The notes under the pieces: model-generated
Told to the model about the DNA's origin: nothing
The model's input: only the letters and a program-made list of their open reading frames with translations
Databases searched by the model: none
Made by a program: the position numbers and the translations under genes
NCBI RefSeq assembly: GCF_001010355.1
Contig: NZ_JPLA01000016.1
Location: 1 to 33,843 of the forward strand
DNA length: 33,843 nucleotides
Source: Dyella japonica DSM 16301
Lineage (GTDB): Bacteria; Pseudomonadota; Gammaproteobacteria; Xanthomonadales; Rhodanobacteraceae
Direction: 5' to 3'
In this document: piece after piece, positions 22,858-31,733 of the stretch
How positions within the stretch are numbered: position 1 is the first letter of the stretch
Layout: every line of letters begins with the position of its first letter

Positions 22858-22866
22858 TGCTAGGAT
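22858..22866 (+). promoter_or_regulatory. Possible extended -10 promoter for tRNA-Leu
   Basis: TGCTAGGAT has the TGn-TANNAT form and lies 18 bases before the tRNA. A terminator upstream (22799-22822) means tRNA-Leu needs its own start. No good -35 box is seen. Confidence 0.4.
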
Positions 22867-22884
22867 GCGCATCCTTCCGTATCG

Positions 22885-22971
22885 GCCCGGATGGCGAAAC
22901 TGGTAGACGCAAGGGACTTAAAATCCCTCACCCGCAAGGGTATCCCGGTTCGATCCCGGGTCCGGGCACCA
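22885..22971 (+). tRNA. leuZ: tRNA-Leu(UAA)
   Basis: 87 bases. The acceptor arms GCCCGGA (22885-22891) and TCCGGGC (22961-22967) pair fully, with discriminator A and encoded CCA. The anticodon loop CTTAAAA gives anticodon UAA. A long class II variable arm and T loop TTCGATC are present. It matches E. coli leuZ in type and in sitting right after cysT. Confidence 0.97.
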
Positions 22972-23013
22972 TTCGCACGATCATCGCTGCGCTTCGCACT
23001 ATCGAGGGATGTC

Positions 23014-23259
23014 ATGAGCGGCATCAGACTACTCGGCCCTTTTGAAGATCGCGTGGCGGCGCAATTGCCCGAAGGCTTTGTCGTGGGCCAGTGCAAGAGC
23101 GCCGGCAGGATCGAGCAGGGCGCGATCATCCGGGGCGTGGCTCGTCGTGTTGGCGAGCAGCAGTGGGTCGATGAGCATGGCCACGAAATGACGGTGATGG
23201 TCGAGGATTTCGACCTCGATGCGGTGGCCTTGCGGAACTGGTCAACCGGCGTCGAATAA
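23014..23259 (+). CDS. Hypothetical protein, 81 aa
   Basis: The ATG at 23014 is preceded by GAGGG (23004-23008). A longer reading frame from 22891 overlaps the tRNA and is not credible. The small soluble product has patterns like GPFEDRVAAQLPEGFVVGQCKSAGRIEQGAII, and an acidic C-terminus. No known family is recognised. It lies between tRNA-Leu and the gacA homologue, outside the prophage. Confidence 0.6.
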   Translation: MSGIRLLGPFEDRVAAQLPEGFVVGQCKSAGRIEQGAIIRGVARRVGEQQWVDEHGHEMTVMVEDFDLDAVALRNWSTGVE

Positions 23260-23353
23260 GCTCGTCAGCGTGCTGGCGATGAGACGTGTAAGGCAATGCC
23301 GTTCGCGTCGGTAGGCCCTTATTGTGGATCTGTTTTTTAAGTAGTTCAGCTGC

Positions 23354-23382
23354 TTGCATTAACCCAGGCGGCGGCCTATGGT
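23354..23382 (+). promoter_or_regulatory. Possible promoter for gacA
   Basis: TTGCAT (23354-23359) and TATGGT (23377-23382) are 17 bases apart and lie 30 bases before the gacA start. Box matches are only 3/6 and 4/6. Confidence 0.3.
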
Positions 23383-23411
23383 CATTAGGACAAACCCAAG
23401 GAGGGAGACTG

Positions 23412-24080
23412 GTGATCAAGGTAGTTTTAATTGACGATCACGAGCTGGTGCGCACAGGGTTCAGGATGATCCTGCAGCAGCAGCCGGATATTCAGATCTG
23501 CGGCGAAGCGGGAACGGCCGAAGAAGGGCTGAGACTGATCCGTGCGAAGGCGCCGGATATCGCCCTGGTGGATGTCCATATGCCCGGCATGAGTGGCATC
23601 GAGCTCACCGAACGCGTATCGCGCTCCAAGCTGGCCACCCACATCATCATCGTCACCGTGGTGGACGACGCGCGTTTTCCCAAGCGCTTGCTCGACGCCG
23701 GCGCGCTGGGCTATCTCACCAAGGGTTGCACCTCCGAAGAACTGCTCGACGCAGTGCGCCAGGTCGCGTCCGGTCGGCGCTACCTGGCTCCGGCGGTGGC
23801 ACAGCAGCTGGCGCTGGCGACTCTGGACGGGGAGGGTTCCCCGTTTGATGCCTTGTCCAGCCGTGAGCTTGAAGTGGCCATGATGCTGGTCCGCGGCAAG
23901 GCTCTCACCATGATCGGCGAGCAGCTCAATCTCAGCCCCAAGACCGTCTCCACCTATAAGCAGCGTCTGATGGAAAAGCTGCAGGTGGATCATGTGATCA
24001 GCCTGGCCCACCTGATGACGATCCACGGCCTGCTCGACACCCACAACAACCAAGTGGGCAACAACCAGCCTGGCGGCTGA
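23412..24080 (+). CDS. gacA: GacA/UvrY-family two-component response regulator, 222 aa
   Basis: Start is GTG at 23412 with a strong GGAGG ribosome binding site at 23400-23404; an upstream extension to 23322 lacks family homology. Receiver domain ~1-120 has D8, D9, phosphorylation site D54 (LVDVHMPG), T82 and K104 (GYLTKG). The LuxR-type helix-turn-helix is at ~145-205 (LSSRELEVAMM, LNLSPKTVSTYKQRLMEKL). It aligns along its length with E. coli UvrY, including the SPF linker. Known role: with a GacS/BarA sensor it controls small RNAs that titrate CsrA/RsmA. In E. coli uvrY is next to uvrC-pgsA-glyW-cysT-leuZ. The nearby tRNA-Leu and tRNA-Cys remnant fit that locus. Confidence 0.9.
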   Translation: MIKVVLIDDHELVRTGFRMILQQQPDIQICGEAGTAEEGLRLIRAKAPDIALVDVHMPGMSGIELTERVSRSKLATHIIIVTVVDDARFPKRLLDAGALGYLTKGCTSEELLDAVRQVASGRRYLAPAVAQQLALATLDGEGSPFDALSSRELEVAMMLVRGKALTMIGEQLNLSPKTVSTYKQRLMEKLQVDHVISLAHLMTIHGLLDTHNNQVGNNQPGG

Positions 24081-24100
24081 TCTTCTTCAAAGGCAGGCAC

Positions 24101-24131
24101 AAAAAAAGCCGGACTTGCGTCCGGCTTTTTT
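24101..24131. terminator. Bidirectional terminator between gacA and rne
   Basis: AAAAAAAGCCGGAC / GTCCGGCTTTTTT with a short TTGC loop gives a strong stem with T-runs on both strands, serving the convergent gacA and rne transcripts. Confidence 0.92.
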
Positions 24132-24149
24132 GTTCGGCTAAGCGCGTCC

Positions 24150-27100
24150 TCAACCGTGCGAGGAGGCGTCCTTCTTGACCTCGTCGGCGCCTTCCTCAGC
24201 GACCGCATGCGGTGCTGCCGGCTCGACGGCCTGCGGCTGCGACAGTGCGGCGTGCGCCAGCAGATCGCCCTGTGCGGGTGAAGCCACCGGTGTCGCTTCG
24301 GGCTCAACCAGGTGCTCGGTCTTGACCGCTACCTCGTTGTGCTCCGCGGCTGCGGGGGCGACAGGCTCAGCAACGGCAGCGTGACTGATCGTCGCCGACA
24401 CCGGCTCGATCTTCGGCGACACATCGAGATGCGCGCGGAAGTCGATGGTCGTGGTGGCTTCGATCGGTGCGGCCTCGACGGTAACCGGGGTGACTACCGG
24501 TTCCACGGCGTGCGTGGCGCTCGCAGGGACGTCGGTGATCGGGCTGTGCGTCGCGGCTTCGAACACCGGAGCGGCTGTCGCCATGGCGGGTTCTTCGTGC
24601 GCCGGCGTGGCATTCGACGCTTCGCGGAAGGCTGGCGCTTCGATCTGCACATGCTCGGCGACGTGTTCCACCACGGCTTCGGCGGCCGGAATCGGCGGCA
24701 GCGTCGGCAGATTGAACGAGGTGGGCGCCACGGCGCTGATCACCTGCTCGGGTGCGTGTGCCGGTGCCGGCGGCGCGGCAACGGCAGCGGCATCTTCGGA
24801 CTTGATCGGCGCCACGTCGAACGTAGCGACCGGCGATTCCTCACGGGTCGCATGCACCACGGCAGCGGTAGCGGCCGTGCTGACCACTGCGGCCGTGACC
24901 TGGGCCACCGGGGCCGGGGTCGCAGCGGGGGCGGCAGCGTTTGCTGCCTCGGACCGGTCTTCATCGTCCAGGTCATCGAAGTCCTGGCCGTCGGCGGATG
25001 CCGAAGCCTGTGCTCCGTTCTGGGTGGCGTCTTCATGACGGCGGCGGCGACGGCCACCGCGACGGCCACGACGACGACGCGACTGGCCGCCCTCGGCTTC
25101 CGCGGCGCCCGCGACGGCCGGAGCCGTATCGACAGCAACGGCTTCACCGGTGGTTTCGCCCGGAGCCACCAGGTTCTGGTTCTTGATCAGCTCGGCGTCC
25201 GCGGTGTTGGCGGGGCGCTCTGCCAGGGCATGGCTGGCTGCCGGTGCGGTGGCAACGGTGGCGGCGGTCTGAGCCTGCTGGCCCTGACCCTGCGGCTGAC
25301 GCGGCTGGCGCGGCTGCTGCTCCTGGCGCGGCTGTTGCTGCTTGCGCTCGCCCTGGGCTGCCTGCTGGCCGTCGGCCTTGGGCTGCTGCTGACGATCCTG
25401 CTTGGGCTGCTGCTGGGCCTGCGGCGGGCGCTCTTGCTTGGGCTGCTGCTGGCGGCCGCCCTTGGCCTGCTGCTGGCCCTTCTGGCCCTGCTGCGGCTGC
25501 TCACGGCGCTGCTGCTGGCGATTGCCTTGCTGGCCGCCCTGAGCCGGGCGTCCGCGCTCGTCACGGCGGTTGTTGTTGCGGTTGGACGCTGCCGGTTCGG
25601 CCTTGACGACCGGGGCCGGAGCGGCCGGAGCGGCGCTACCACGGAACCAGCCGAGCAGGCGCGAGATCACGCCGCCGGCGGGAGCCGGTGCGGCAGCCGG
25701 CTGGCGCGCGGCCGGTGCCTGCGTCGCGGGCTCGGCGGCACTTTCTTCGCGCACGGGAGCCGGCGACGACGGCACGATGCCGCTGACGGCGGGCTGCTCG
25801 CTGCTGCCCAGCGCCTGGCCCATCTTCGGTACGGCGGACGCTTCGACGGCGGTGAGACGCTCGTAGCTGGGCTTGCTGTGCTCGCCCATGTCCGCTTCGC
25901 GGATGCGCTGGATTTCGATGTGCGGCGTCTCGAGCTTGTCGTCCGCCACGATGACCACGTGCACCTTGTTGCGCAGCTCGATCTCAACCACGCTGGCGCG
26001 CTTTTCGTTGAGCATGAAGTTGGCCACGGTCGGCGGGGCCTGCACCAGCACCTGGCCGGTGTTGTCCTTCATCGCGTGCTCTTCGATCAGGCGCAGGGTG
26101 GACAGCGCCAGTGACTCGACGCCGCGGATATGGCCGTGGCCTTCGCAGCGCGGGCACACGATCTGAGTGGCTTCGCCCAGGCTCGGACGCAGGCGCTGGC
26201 GCGACATCTCCAGCAGGCCGAAGCGCGAGATGCGACCGATCTGCACGCGGGCGCGGTCCAGCTTCAGGGCGTCCTTGAGACGCTCTTCCACTTCGCGCTG
26301 GTGCTTGGGGCTGTCCATGTCGATGAAGTCGATCACGATCAGGCCGCCGGCATCGCGGATGCGCAGCTGGCGGGCGATTTCCACCGCCGCTTCCAGGTTC
26401 GTGTTGAACGCGGTTTCTTCGATGTCGCTGCCCTTGGTGGCCTTCGACGAGTTGATGTCGATGGCGGTCAGGGCTTCGGTCTGGTCGACCACGATCGAGC
26501 CGCCGGAGGGCAGGCGGACCTGGCGGTCGAACACGCTCTCGATCTGGGTTTCGATCTGGTAGCGCGAGAACAGCGGGGTCTCGTCGCGGTACATCTTGAG
26601 CTTGCGCAGGGCGTTGGGCATCACCTGCTGCATGAACTCGCGCGCGTCGTTGTACAGCGATTCCTCGTCGATGAGGATCTCGCCAATGTCGTTGCGCAGG
26701 TAGTCGCGCAGGGCGCGGATGAATAGCTTCGATTCCTGATAGATCAGGAACGGGGCCTTCTGCGCCTGGGCGGCGCCGGAAATGGCCTTCCACAGCTGGA
26801 GCAGGTAATCGAGGTCCCACTGCAGCTCTTCGGCGTCGCGGCCGAGGCCGGCGGTGCGCACGATCAGGCCGACGTCGTCGGGGACGTTCAGATGCTCCAG
26901 CGCTTCCTTAAGCGCCTGGCGGTCTTCGCCTTCGATGCGACGCGACACGCCACCCGCTTTGGGGTTGTTCGGCATCAGCACCATGTAACGGCCGGCGAGG
27001 CTGATGAAGGTGGTCAGGGCGGCGCCCTTGTTGCCGCGCTCCTCTTTCTCCACCTGCACGACCACTTCGTGACCTTCCTTGATGAGGTCGCGAATGTTCG

Positions 27101-27359
27101 CCTTGTTGGGGTCCAAGCCCGGCGTGAAGTACTCGCGGGCGACTTCCTTCAGCGGCAAGAAGCCGTGGCGTTCGGCGCCGTAGTCGACGAAGCAGGCTTC
27201 CAGGGACGGTTCCACGCGCGTGATGCGGCCCTTGTAGATATTGGCCTTTTTCTGTTCGCGGGACGGGATTTCGATATCGAGATCGTAAAGGGTCTGGCCA
27301 TCGACGATGGCCACACGCAACTCTTCACGCTGAGTTGCGTTGATCAACATACGTTTCAT
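24150..27359 (-). CDS. rne: Ribonuclease E, 1069 aa
   Basis: Start ATG at 27359 gives [10 protein letters not shown], the conserved RNase E N-terminus, with AGGA about 10 bases upstream. An in-frame extension to 27533 lies in the leader and is not family sequence. Residues ~1-500 are the catalytic half: S1 domain near 39-120, catalytic D301 (TAIDINS) and D344 (IVIDFIDM), and the zinc-link C402-P-R-C405. The C-terminal half differs from E. coli: a Gln/Arg/Pro-rich low-complexity stretch at ~585-697, an Arg-rich block at ~758-775 ([15 protein letters not shown]), then a long Ala/Val/Glu/Pro-rich tail. Known role: essential mRNA decay and rRNA/tRNA processing, and scaffold of the degradosome. 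It is divergent from rluC, as in E. coli. Confidence 0.97.
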   Translation of the reverse strand: MKRMLINATQREELRVAIVDGQTLYDLDIEIPSREQKKANIYKGRITRVEPSLEACFVDYGAERHGFLPLKEVAREYFTPGLDPNKANIRDLIKEGHEVVVQVEKEERGNKGAALTTFISLAGRYMVLMPNNPKAGGVSRRIEGEDRQALKEALEHLNVPDDVGLIVRTAGLGRDAEELQWDLDYLLQLWKAISGAAQAQKAPFLIYQESKLFIRALRDYLRNDIGEILIDEESLYNDAREFMQQVMPNALRKLKMYRDETPLFSRYQIETQIESVFDRQVRLPSGGSIVVDQTEALTAIDINSSKATKGSDIEETAFNTNLEAAVEIARQLRIRDAGGLIVIDFIDMDSPKHQREVEERLKDALKLDRARVQIGRISRFGLLEMSRQRLRPSLGEATQIVCPRCEGHGHIRGVESLALSTLRLIEEHAMKDNTGQVLVQAPPTVANFMLNEKRASVVEIELRNKVHVVIVADDKLETPHIEIQRIREADMGEHSKPSYERLTAVEASAVPKMGQALGSSEQPAVSGIVPSSPAPVREESAAEPATQAPAARQPAAAPAPAGGVISRLLGWFRGSAAPAAPAPVVKAEPAASNRNNNRRDERGRPAQGGQQGNRQQQRREQPQQGQKGQQQAKGGRQQQPKQERPPQAQQQPKQDRQQQPKADGQQAAQGERKQQQPRQEQQPRQPRQPQGQGQQAQTAATVATAPAASHALAERPANTADAELIKNQNLVAPGETTGEAVAVDTAPAVAGAAEAEGGQSRRRRGRRGGRRRRRHEDATQNGAQASASADGQDFDDLDDEDRSEAANAAAPAATPAPVAQVTAAVVSTAATAAVVHATREESPVATFDVAPIKSEDAAAVAAPPAPAHAPEQVISAVAPTSFNLPTLPPIPAAEAVVEHVAEHVQIEAPAFREASNATPAHEEPAMATAAPVFEAATHSPITDVPASATHAVEPVVTPVTVEAAPIEATTTIDFRAHLDVSPKIEPVSATISHAAVAEPVAPAAAEHNEVAVKTEHLVEPEATPVASPAQGDLLAHAALSQPQAVEPAAPHAVAEEGADEVKKDASSHG

Positions 27360-27700
27360 TGTAATTTTTCCTCGGCTTGCCGCGCGTCGCGTGCCTCGGT
27401 GGCGCCAGTCACTTCGGCGGCCTGCCGGGGATCGCGCCGCTGCGGTTAAGCGGCAAATGACGGCATCGTTCTCGGTGCCGGGATGATTCTTAGGTCGCGC
27501 CAGCCGCCCCGGGTTCCCTTGGAAACCGGACAAACGACAACCCGAACCGTTACGATGTAAGGGAGCAGCAACCGGCTGCCAAAGAGGCGACCGGCGCTAT
27601 CCTCGCCGACGTCACGGGGTGGGTGTCCCGCCCCTATCCGAACTTCGGCGGGGCAAGACCAAACGCCGCCCGAGTATCCTATTTCGGCAGGTTTTATTCA
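27360..27700. promoter_or_regulatory. rne-rluC divergent intergenic region and likely rne 5' leader
   Basis: 341 bases without a gene. Known: in E. coli rne has a ~360-base leader through which RNase E autoregulates, and the rne-rluC layout is the same. A hairpin is visible at 27436-27454 (GCCGCT / AGCGGC, 7-base loop) on the rne side. I found no convincing -35/-10 pair for either gene. The autoregulatory role is inferred by analogy. Confidence 0.5.
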
Positions 27701-28741
27701 ATGCAGACGGTAACTTCCCCCGACGCACCTCACGGTGTGCGTCAAGTTGAGATCGGCCCCGAGCGGGACGGTCAGCGCATCGACAATGCGCTCATGACGC
27801 TGCTCAAGGGGGTACCAAAGAGCATGATTTACCGCATTCTGCGCACCGGACAGGTGCGTGTGAACGGTAAGCGCGCCAAGCCCGATACGCGTCTCGCGGC
27901 GGGCGATATGCTGCGGATTCCGCCGGTTCGGGTGGCCGAAAAAGCCGAGACCAAGGGCCCCTCGGCGGGCATGGTCTCAGCCATCACTGATTCAATCATC
28001 TTCGAAGACAAGCATTTCCTGGCCATCGACAAGGCCACCGGCATCGCCAGCCACGGCGGCAGCGGCGTCAGCCACGGCGCCATCGAACTGCTGCGGGCGG
28101 CCCGTCCGAACGAACATATCGAGCTGGTCCATCGCCTCGACCGCGATACCAGCGGCGTGCTGGTGTTCGCCAAGACCCGCGCCGGCCTTACCGGGCTGCA
28201 GGCGGCCATCCGCGACGGCTCGGTGGTGAAGCAGTACCTGTGCCTGATGGTCGGTCATCCGAACAAGGCCAAGTTCAGCGTGAACGCGCCGCTGCTCAAG
28301 TCCGTGCTGCAGGGCGGCGAGCGTATGGTGAGGGTGTCCGACAACGGCAAGCCGTCGCTGACCTTCTTCCAGGAAATGGAACAGTACCCTGGCGGCCGCC
28401 TGATGCAGGCGACCCTGGGCACCGGCCGCACGCACCAGATTCGCGTCCATGCCGCCCATATCGGCCATCCATTGGCGGGCGATCCGAAGTACGGCGACAA
28501 AGAGATCAACAAGGGCATGAAGGAGCTGGGCCTCAACCGGCTGTTCCTGCATGCGTCGCACATGAGTTTCGAGCTGGATGGTCGTTCCTATAGCTTTTCG
28601 GCGCCGATGCCCGACGATCTAAAGGATTTCCTCGACGTTCTGGCCGTGAAGGGCAACAAGATCCGTCGTCTACTGGAAAAAGCGCGCGCTCACCTCGAGC
28701 GAACGCAGGAGATGGCCGGTAAGCCCACTTTCCACAAGTAG
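27701..28741 (+). CDS. rluC: 23S rRNA pseudouridine synthase RluC, 346 aa
   Basis: The ATG at 27701 (MQTVTSPD) is preferred; the frame stays open back to 27623 but that part has no family sequence. The ribosome binding site is weak. An S4 RNA-binding domain lies at ~25-90 (MIYRILRTGQVRVNGKRAKP). The catalytic domain has H144-R-L-D147-R-D-T-S-G, with D147 the nucleophilic Asp, and GRTHQIRVH later. Known role in E. coli: converts U955, U2504 and U2580 of 23S rRNA to pseudouridine. It is divergent from rne, the typical context of RluC, which favours RluC over RluD. Its last 72 bases overlap the convergent CPBP-like gene. Confidence 0.93.
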   Translation: MQTVTSPDAPHGVRQVEIGPERDGQRIDNALMTLLKGVPKSMIYRILRTGQVRVNGKRAKPDTRLAAGDMLRIPPVRVAEKAETKGPSAGMVSAITDSIIFEDKHFLAIDKATGIASHGGSGVSHGAIELLRAARPNEHIELVHRLDRDTSGVLVFAKTRAGLTGLQAAIRDGSVVKQYLCLMVGHPNKAKFSVNAPLLKSVLQGGERMVRVSDNGKPSLTFFQEMEQYPGGRLMQATLGTGRTHQIRVHAAHIGHPLAGDPKYGDKEINKGMKELGLNRLFLHASHMSFELDGRSYSFSAPMPDDLKDFLDVLAVKGNKIRRLLEKARAHLERTQEMAGKPTFHK

Positions 28742-30205
28742 CGCGCTGGCGGCGTGGGCCACGGCGATCGGCAGCAGCCGCGGCGAGCGCATGAAGCTCC
28801 ACGCCCACCAAAGTTCGGCGGCCAGGCACAGCTGCATCAATGAGCCGTTCGGGGTGTGCAGCAGGCCGAACAGAGTGGCCGTGACCAGCAGGATGGCTGG
28901 GCGTGGCAGTCCGGTGCGTTCCAGCCGTCCCATGACCAGGGCAAGCATGGCCCACTGTTGCAGTAGCGCCCAGGCCAAATAGGCCGCGATGTGGCGAGCA
29001 TCAAGATGGAGCAGGTGGTGGCCGTCGGCCAGCGTCAGCGCGAGGGCGACGGGCAAAGGTAGCAGGGGATAGATCCAGTCGGACCAGGTTCGTCCGAACC
29101 AGCCCCATTCCACTGGCCGCCGGCGCCATTCGCTCTGGCCGCCATAGATCAGTGCCGCCAGAAAGGCGGTGATGCCCGGGATGGATGCGCCGGGCCCCCA
29201 GCGCAGTCCGGCAATCAGCCAGAGCGGGCCGAACGCAATCGCGGCCACTTCGGTCCACGGCCGCACCACACCGGGACGCTGGCGGATGGCCAGCCAGACC
29301 AGCGACGCGAGATAGAGTGCAGCCACGCCGGCGTCGAGCCAGGTCGGCATGTGGTTCGAGGTGGCGCGCGGCAGTGCCTGTCCGAATGGAAGAACGACGG
29401 CGGCCGGCCAGTATTGGCGTACCCGGTCCCGCCACAACAGCATGGCTTCCGCGGTGGCGCCTTCCGGCAGGCGGATCACCGGTGTCCGGTAGCCGGCCAC
29501 TTGCCGGGCTGCGGGTGTCCAGTTGGCCGATGATTCGGAGCCGGGCAAGCGGATGTCGGCGGTCTGGCGGTCGATCGTTGGCGGGAGTTTGGCCGGCTCA
29601 GGCGTGGCCAGTGCGACCGAGTGCAGGGCCAGCGTCGCGCCCGCTGGCATCGTCACCCTCAATCGCAGCAGGTAGGCCACTACGTCCGGGGCTTGGCAGG
29701 GCGCCCCATCGACGGTTCGCCACGCCTCGTTCGCCAGATCGATGGATAGCGTGGCCGCGCTGGTCGGAATCATCGCCGCGCGATCGGCGGCGCAGGGCGT
29801 TCCCGACTCGGTCGACTGATAGCTCACGTCCAGAACGCCCTCGCGGTTACCCTGCATATCGACGCGCAGCAGCGGCCAGTGGGCGAGATCGACGGGAACG
29901 GCCAGTGGCAGGCCGACTTCAAACGGCGTGCCGTCGCGGCTGGTGATCACCAGGCCATGGGGCATGGCCTCGAGGTCGGCCGCGCCGAACACGCGGCTGG
30001 CCACTAGGTCGGAGGGTTGGCGCAGCTGCCATTGCCACAGCGGCTTGCCAGCACGCAGCGTCGCGACATCGTGGCTGGCCTGGTGAATCAACTGGCCGCG
30101 CGTGATCCAGCCGGACAGCGCGGCCATGCACCACAGCAACACCGCCACCGCTGCGAGGAACCCCGCAACGGGAAGCAGGCGCAGCGTGGGGCGCGTAGAG
30201 GTCAA
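28670..30205 (-). CDS. CPBP-like membrane protein with degenerate protease motifs, 511 aa
   Basis: I prefer the TTG at 30205, which overlaps the phhB stop in TTGA; an ATG/GTG start further in phhB would need a long unlikely overlap. A membrane segment lies at ~8-30, then a large extracytoplasmic part (~35-300), then several membrane helices from ~310 to 500. In the C-terminal membrane part FGLLHTPN (H450) and AHAASA (~H482) match the second and third motifs of CPBP/CAAX-type intramembrane proteases, but the first motif, normally EExxxR, reads QQWAML here (Q416-Q417). So it may be a non-proteolytic relative. The stop lies inside rluC, with 72 bases of convergent overlap. Confidence 0.7.
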   Translation of the reverse strand: MTSTRPTLRLLPVAGFLAAVAVLLWCMAALSGWITRGQLIHQASHDVATLRAGKPLWQWQLRQPSDLVASRVFGAADLEAMPHGLVITSRDGTPFEVGLPLAVPVDLAHWPLLRVDMQGNREGVLDVSYQSTESGTPCAADRAAMIPTSAATLSIDLANEAWRTVDGAPCQAPDVVAYLLRLRVTMPAGATLALHSVALATPEPAKLPPTIDRQTADIRLPGSESSANWTPAARQVAGYRTPVIRLPEGATAEAMLLWRDRVRQYWPAAVVLPFGQALPRATSNHMPTWLDAGVAALYLASLVWLAIRQRPGVVRPWTEVAAIAFGPLWLIAGLRWGPGASIPGITAFLAALIYGGQSEWRRRPVEWGWFGRTWSDWIYPLLPLPVALALTLADGHHLLHLDARHIAAYLAWALLQQWAMLALVMGRLERTGLPRPAILLVTATLFGLLHTPNGSLMQLCLAAELWWAWSFMRSPRLLPIAVAHAASALLVESGLTGHLLRSLEVSARFFQ

Positions 30206-30543
30206 CGCTCGAGCAGAACGTCGACGCGCGCCGCGCAAATGATGTCGTTCATCGACAAGCCGCCGACATCGTGGGTGGACCACAGCAGCTGGCAGTGGCC
30301 GTAGCCGGCTTCAAGATCCGGGTGGTGGTCCTCTTGATTGGCCATGAAGCCAACCGCATTGATGAAGCCAAGCGTGTGGTGAAAGTCAGGGAACTTGAAA
30401 TCCTTGACGATGGCCTTGCCGTCGTCGGTGACTTTCCAGCCGGGCAGCACGGCGAGCAGCTCCTTGAGCTTGGCGGCGTCCAGCGCGTGTTCCTTGCCCT
30501 TGCGCGGCGTGCAGTGCTGGCTGGCGAGTTGGCTGAGGTTCAT
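30202..30543 (-). CDS. phhB: 4a-hydroxytetrahydrobiopterin dehydratase (pterin-4a-carbinolamine dehydratase), 113 aa
   Basis: Full-length for the family (~110 aa). The EDHHPDLE block and STHDVGGLSMNDIICAARVD are the active-site signatures. Known role: dehydrates 4a-hydroxytetrahydrobiopterin to regenerate the pterin cofactor of phenylalanine hydroxylase; phhA is not in the window. The ribosome binding site is weak. The stop overlaps the likely TTG start of the CPBP-like gene, suggesting an operon. It is divergent from nfuA, 138 bases away. Confidence 0.95.
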   Translation of the reverse strand: MNLSQLASQHCTPRKGKEHALDAAKLKELLAVLPGWKVTDDGKAIVKDFKFPDFHHTLGFINAVGFMANQEDHHPDLEAGYGHCQLLWSTHDVGGLSMNDIICAARVDVLLER

Positions 30544-30681
30544 GGCGAATCGTCCGTCGTGAGAGAAAGGTGCGAAGCGTCGAAGCTACGCCAGGAAAAG
30601 TCAAAGCCGGGCAGGCGACGCAAAATAGGACTAAAATGGTGCTGTATTCCCGGCCAGGCCGGTGTTTCAGCTGGAGTAGAC

Positions 30682-31290
30682 ATGATCGACATTTCAGAAC
30701 GCGCGCAGCGGCACTTCCTGCGCCTGCTTTCGCAGCAGGGCATCGAAGGGCTGAGCATCCGCCTGCGCGTGACCTCGCCGGGTACGCCGGCGGCCAATTG
30801 CGAGCTGGAGTTTGCCGAGCCCGATGAATTGACCGGGCAGGAATGGACCATCGTCTGCGATGGTTTCGACTTCAACGTGGAAGGCGACAGCGCTCCGTGG
30901 CTGGAGGGCGCAAGCATCGATTTCGAGCCGAACGCCACGGGCGGCCAGCTCAATATCCGCGCGCCGCGCATCAAGGGCGAGATCCCGGGCGAAGAAGCCG
31001 GCCTGATCGAACGCGTGCGCTATGTGCTCGAGGCCGAGGTCAATCCGAAGATCGCCTCGCACGGCGGCCGCGTGAGCCTGCTGGAAGTGAATGCGAACGG
31101 CGTGGTGATCCTGCAGTTCGGCGGCGGTTGCCACGGTTGCGGCATGGTCGATGTCACGCTCAAGCACGGCGTGGAAAAGACTCTGCGCGAACGCGTGCCG
31201 GAAATCACCGAAGTGCGTGACGCCACCGATCACAGCGGCGGCAGCAATCCGTACTACAGCAAGAAGGAAGGCCAGTCCGCGCTGGGTTGA
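30682..31290 (+). CDS. nfuA: Fe/S biogenesis protein NfuA, 202 aa
   Basis: ATG 30682 with GGAG about 6 bases upstream gives MIDISERAQRHF, aligning with E. coli NfuA. The frame is open further upstream, but that overlaps phhB antisense and is not family sequence. The N-terminal degenerate A-type scaffold is at ~1-95 (RLRVTSPGTPAANCELEF) and the NifU-like domain at ~110-190, with the cluster-binding C150-H-G-C153 in GGGCHGCGMVDVTLK. Known role: carries a [4Fe-4S] cluster to client proteins, especially under oxidative stress or iron limitation. A terminator follows. Confidence 0.96.
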   Translation: MIDISERAQRHFLRLLSQQGIEGLSIRLRVTSPGTPAANCELEFAEPDELTGQEWTIVCDGFDFNVEGDSAPWLEGASIDFEPNATGGQLNIRAPRIKGEIPGEEAGLIERVRYVLEAEVNPKIASHGGRVSLLEVNANGVVILQFGGGCHGCGMVDVTLKHGVEKTLRERVPEITEVRDATDHSGGSNPYYSKKEGQSALG

Positions 31291-31316
31291 GCGACAGCCG
31301 TCTGGACGTCCAAAAG

Positions 31317-31344
31317 AAAAGGCCCGCGCGATGCGGGCCTTTTC
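31317..31344. terminator. Bidirectional terminator between nfuA and the cytochrome genes
   Basis: AAAAGGCCCGC / GCGGGCCTTTT with loop GCGAT; A-run and T-run flanks serve both converging transcripts. Confidence 0.92.
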
Positions 31345-31362
31345 TCTTATTGCGGGTGCGGC

Positions 31363-31716
31363 TTACTTGTCGCCCTGGATATGACCTTGCAGCGTATCGA
31401 GCTTGGTCGGCAGGCTGGAGAAGTAGGCGGCGACGTCCTGGATGTCCTGGTCCGACAGCTGCGCCACGAAGCCCTTCATGATGGCGTTGTCGCGCTGGCC
31501 GGTCTTGTACTCGTTGAGGGCCTGCTGCAGGTACATGTTGTACTGGCCGGCCAGGCGCGGGTACTGCGGATCGATCGAGTTGCCGTCGGTGCCGTGGCAG
31601 GCGAAGCAGGTGGCTGCCTTCTGCTTGCCGTTTTCGATATTGCCGGCAGCCAGCAGCTGGGTGGAAGCGAACGCCAGGACGGCGCCGAAGGAAAGCAGGG
31701 TGAGTGCACGATGCAT
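31363..31716 (-). CDS. Periplasmic monoheme cytochrome c, 117 aa
   Basis: Start ATG at 31716 with AAGGAC about 9 bases upstream; a longer frame runs back through the neighbouring gene and lacks a signal sequence. A signal peptide covers ~1-24, with probable cleavage after LLAA. The heme-binding site CFACH is at 37-41 and M80 is a likely axial ligand (NAIMKGF). LSDQDIQDVAAYFSSL follows, typical of class I small cytochromes of the c4/c5/c553 type. Known role: electron transfer in the periplasm, usually to a terminal oxidase. It lies 17 bases after the second cytochrome and probably shares its operon. Confidence 0.9.
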   Translation of the reverse strand: MHRALTLLSFGAVLAFASTQLLAAGNIENGKQKAATCFACHGTDGNSIDPQYPRLAGQYNMYLQQALNEYKTGQRDNAIMKGFVAQLSDQDIQDVAAYFSSLPTKLDTLQGHIQGDK

Positions 31717-31733
31717 GCGTTCGGGTCCTTGGC

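Noticed and set aside
22891..23013. Upstream extension of the 81-aa gene
   Set aside because: Would be translated out of tRNA-Leu; the ATG at 23014 has a proper ribosome binding site.
24312..26114. 600-codon open frame opposite rne
   Set aside because: Lies entirely antisense to a clearly conserved RNase E gene; its Leu/Gly-rich translation is the complement of the Q/A-rich C-terminal half.
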